Of a stretch of 64,000 bases of DNA, positions 62,198 to 64,000 are shown one piece after another. The translations under genes were made by a program, and so were the position numbers. Within the stretch, counting starts at the first letter, position 1, and each line of letters starts with the position of its first letter. Below the pieces are notes generated by a model. The model was not told where the DNA came from, made no database searches, and saw only the letters and a list, made by a program, of their open reading frames with translations. Source of the DNA: Saccharopolyspora aridisoli (lineage in GTDB: Bacteria; Actinomycetota; Actinomycetes; Mycobacteriales; Pseudonocardiaceae). The stretch lies in the NCBI RefSeq assembly GCF_004348445.1, contig NZ_SMKV01000007.1, positions 143,087 through 207,086 on the forward strand, read 5' to 3'.

Positions 62198-62785
62198 GTG
62201 CAAGCGGTGGCGGAATGGCTGCTCGGCAACGGGATCACCGTGCTGGGCCAGAAGATCTCCTGGGCCGAACTCGTGGGGCAGCTCTGCGCGCTCGCGGTGG
62301 TCTTCCTCGCGCAGCGGCGCTGGGTGGCGACGTGGCCGGTGCAGGTGTCGGCGACCGTGCTGCTGTTCGCGGTCTACGCCTCCGCCCATCTCGGCGGCCT
62401 GGCGGTCCGCCAGGTGGTGATCCTGCTGATCTCCGTCTACGGCTGGTGGGCCTGGAACCGCCGCAGCGACCCGGTCTACGGCGTGGCGATCCGCAAGGCC
62501 ACCGGTGTCGAGCGGCTGGTGCTCGTCGGCGTTCTGGCCGTGGGCACCTCTGCGTTCGCGTTGCTGCTGAGCGCGCTGGACGCCTCGTGGGCGCCCTGGC
62601 CGGACGCCTGGATCTTCATCGGCACCGGTGTCGCGTTCTGGGCGCAGGGCCGGGGTCTCGTCGAGTTCTGGCTGGTCTGGCTCGCGGTGGACGCGGTCGG
62701 TGTGCCGCTGCAGATCGCCTCCGGCCTCTACTTCAGCGCCGCCATCTACGTGGTCTTCGCGGCCCTGGTCATCCACGGCTGGTAG
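62198..62785 (+). CDS. PnuC-family transporter, probable riboflavin transporter (RibM/PnuX)
   Basis: A 195-residue membrane protein with about six helices. ISVYGWWAWNRRSDPVYGV is the central PnuC motif, and WLVWLAVDAVGVPLQIASG follows. PnuC proteins carry nicotinamide riboside, while the actinobacterial branch RibM/PnuX carries riboflavin under an FMN riboswitch. The diverged FMN-type leader upstream supports riboflavin or a related flavin; the substrate is inferred. GTG 62198 has GGGAGG 7 bases upstream. Confidence 0.85.
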   Translation: MQAVAEWLLGNGITVLGQKISWAELVGQLCALAVVFLAQRRWVATWPVQVSATVLLFAVYASAHLGGLAVRQVVILLISVYGWWAWNRRSDPVYGVAIRKATGVERLVLVGVLAVGTSAFALLLSALDASWAPWPDAWIFIGTGVAFWAQGRGLVEFWLVWLAVDAVGVPLQIASGLYFSAAIYVVFAALVIHGW

Positions 62786-62831
62786 TCCTGGACCCGCACG
62801 GCCCGAGCCCAGCGCGAGCTGACCACCCCGG

Positions 62832-63875
62832 TCACAGGCGGCTGAGGACCGCTGCGGTCACGCCCTTCGTGCCGCACGTGGGTGTGCCGTTGGGGTTGAG
62901 GCGGACGGCGCCTGCGGCGTAGGCGGCTTCGACGGCGCCGGTGATGCGCCTCGCGGTGTCGGCGGCGCCCACGTGATCGAGCAGCATCGCCGCGGTCAGC
63001 AGCTGCGAGGTCGGGTTCGCTCGGTCCTGCCCGGCGATCGCCGGGGCGCTGCCGTGCACGGGTTCGAAGTAGGCGGTGCGCTCGCCGATGTTGCCAGACG
63101 GGCACATGCCGAGCCCGCCCACGGTCGCCGCGCCGAGGTCGCTGAGCATGTCGCCGACGAAGTTCTCGGTGACCAGCACGTCGAAGTGCCCAGGGTCGGC
63201 GACGAGGTCGTGAGCGGCGGCGTCGGTGTAGCGGTGATCGGCTTCGACGTCGGGGTGTTCGGCGGCGATCTCGTCGAAGATGTCCCGGAAGAACGCGAAG
63301 CTGCGCAGCACGTTGCTCTTGTCCACGCAGGTCACGCGGCGCACCCCGTCGCCGGGGGCGCCGTTGCGCGTTCGCGCGGTCTCGAAGGCGAATCGCACGA
63401 TCCGCTCGACGCCGTCCCGCGTCATCAGCAGCTGGTCGCTGGCCGCCCGCTCGTTGCGCACCCCGGAACCGCGCGAGAGGTACAGGCCCTCGGTGTTCTC
63501 CCTCACGATCACGTAGTCGATCGGGCTCGCGGAGTCCCGAACTCCGGGCAGCAGCCGGACCGGGCGCACGTTGGCGTAGGTGTCGAGCCCGCTGCGCAGC
63601 ACTCCGCCGAGCACACCGGCCTCGGTCCCGTCGGGCTTGCGCACCTCCGGCAGCCCGACCGGGCCCTTGAGCACGGCGTCGTACTCGTCCCGGAACCGCT
63701 CCAGGGCCCCGGCCACCAGCGGCTCCCCGGTCTCGAGGTAGGTCGCGGCTCCACCGGGCTCGTCGCCGAACTCCACGGACAACCCGTCCATCGAGGCGGC
63801 GGCCAGCAGCACCTCCCGGGCGCTGCCCATCAGCTCCGGCCCGATCCCGTCCCCGTCGACGCACGCGATTCGCAC
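62832..63875 (-). CDS. Isocitrate/isopropylmalate dehydrogenase family protein
   Basis: A 347-residue NAD(P)-dependent beta-hydroxyacid decarboxylating dehydrogenase. IACVDGDGIGPELMG, IVRENTEGLYLSRGSG, TCVDKSNVLRSFAFF, and FEPVHGSAPAIAGQDRANP are the family motifs. It lacks clear leuB context (no leu genes nearby) and resembles tartrate/isopropylmalate-like members, so the substrate is uncertain. Start GTG 63873-63875 with GGTGAGGTGGG upstream. Confidence 0.88.
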   Translation of the reverse strand: MRIACVDGDGIGPELMGSAREVLLAAASMDGLSVEFGDEPGGAATYLETGEPLVAGALERFRDEYDAVLKGPVGLPEVRKPDGTEAGVLGGVLRSGLDTYANVRPVRLLPGVRDSASPIDYVIVRENTEGLYLSRGSGVRNERAASDQLLMTRDGVERIVRFAFETARTRNGAPGDGVRRVTCVDKSNVLRSFAFFRDIFDEIAAEHPDVEADHRYTDAAAHDLVADPGHFDVLVTENFVGDMLSDLGAATVGGLGMCPSGNIGERTAYFEPVHGSAPAIAGQDRANPTSQLLTAAMLLDHVGAADTARRITGAVEAAYAAGAVRLNPNGTPTCGTKGVTAAVLSRL

Positions 63876-64000
63876 GAGCCCACCTCACCACACCCTGACC
63901 GGAACGAAACCCGCCTTGGAACCGAGTTCACAACCTCCGGGACCGCGAAGGCCCCGGTGACCTCCACTCCAGGGGGTGCGGGGGTCTCCGGGGCCAGTGG
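63876..64000. other. Window end, intergenic
   Basis: 125 bp after the dehydrogenase start on the right edge; promoter of that gene. No gene visible. Confidence 0.3.

Overview
The window is high-GC actinobacterial chromosome, most likely from a Pseudonocardiaceae genus such as Saccharopolyspora. Three things point there: many GTG starts, actinobacteria-specific families (DUF3145, DUF3263, JK-type methyltransferase, FasR), and a gene order that largely follows the nirA/cysH to hrcA/dnaJ2/phoH/era/recO/uppS/furB/glyS/dgt/dnaG block of Mycobacterium tuberculosis. Everything here was read by eye from sequence; no database search was possible.

Layout. 0-1 kb: end of a type VII secretion-associated gene and a small Cys-containing protein. 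1-7.1 kb (minus strand): a sulfate-assimilation operon (sulfite reductase, zinc-ribbon protein, APS reductase, CysD, CysN, sirohydrochlorin chelatase) behind a leader-peptide gene with a C-terminal Cys. 7.2-33 kb: housekeeping block with hemW, hrcA-dnaJ-rsmE, HIT, phoH-ybeY-CBS protein-cdd-like-era, RDD and DUF2752 proteins, recO, uppS, a permease pair, smtB-zur, glyS, ydcF, dgt, a serpin, an AhpD-like protein, an ECF sigma factor, dnaG and a methyltransferase. 33.9-38.5 kb: tRNA-Asn, tdk, corA, a methyltransferase, small membrane proteins and a CAT-anticodon tRNA. 38.5-40.9 kb: remnant of an integrated element bounded by a direct repeat of the tRNA 3' end, lower in GC. 41-54 kb: accessory and metabolic genes (DMT transporter pseudogene, large membrane protein, cold-shock protein, pobA, cstA-ybdD, ECF sigma/anti-sigma pair, NERD-like protein, DUF3145). 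54.6-59.5 kb: the FAS-II cluster fabD-fabH-acpP-fabF with its PucR-type regulator. 59.7-64 kb: MscS-like membrane protein, amidase, DUF3263, an FMN-riboswitch-like leader before a PnuC-type transporter, and an isopropylmalate/tartrate dehydrogenase-like enzyme.

How the parts work together. The sulfur operon takes sulfate to APS (CysD/CysN), then to sulfite (CysH with the CC...CxxC iron-sulfur motif, so no CysC is needed), then to sulfide (siroheme reductase, with its own chelatase for the cofactor). The SmtB/Zur pair sits beside a two-gene permease system likely to be metal related. FasR probably controls fabD-fabH-acpP-fabF through the 17-bp palindrome upstream of fabD.

Most interesting signals: the diverged FMN-type riboswitch before the PnuC-like gene; the leader peptide before the sulfur operon; a dispersed repeat family, mostly in convergent intergenic gaps; the tRNA-bounded island remnant; an array of five 24-bp units before era; and a uniform set of leaderless promoters.
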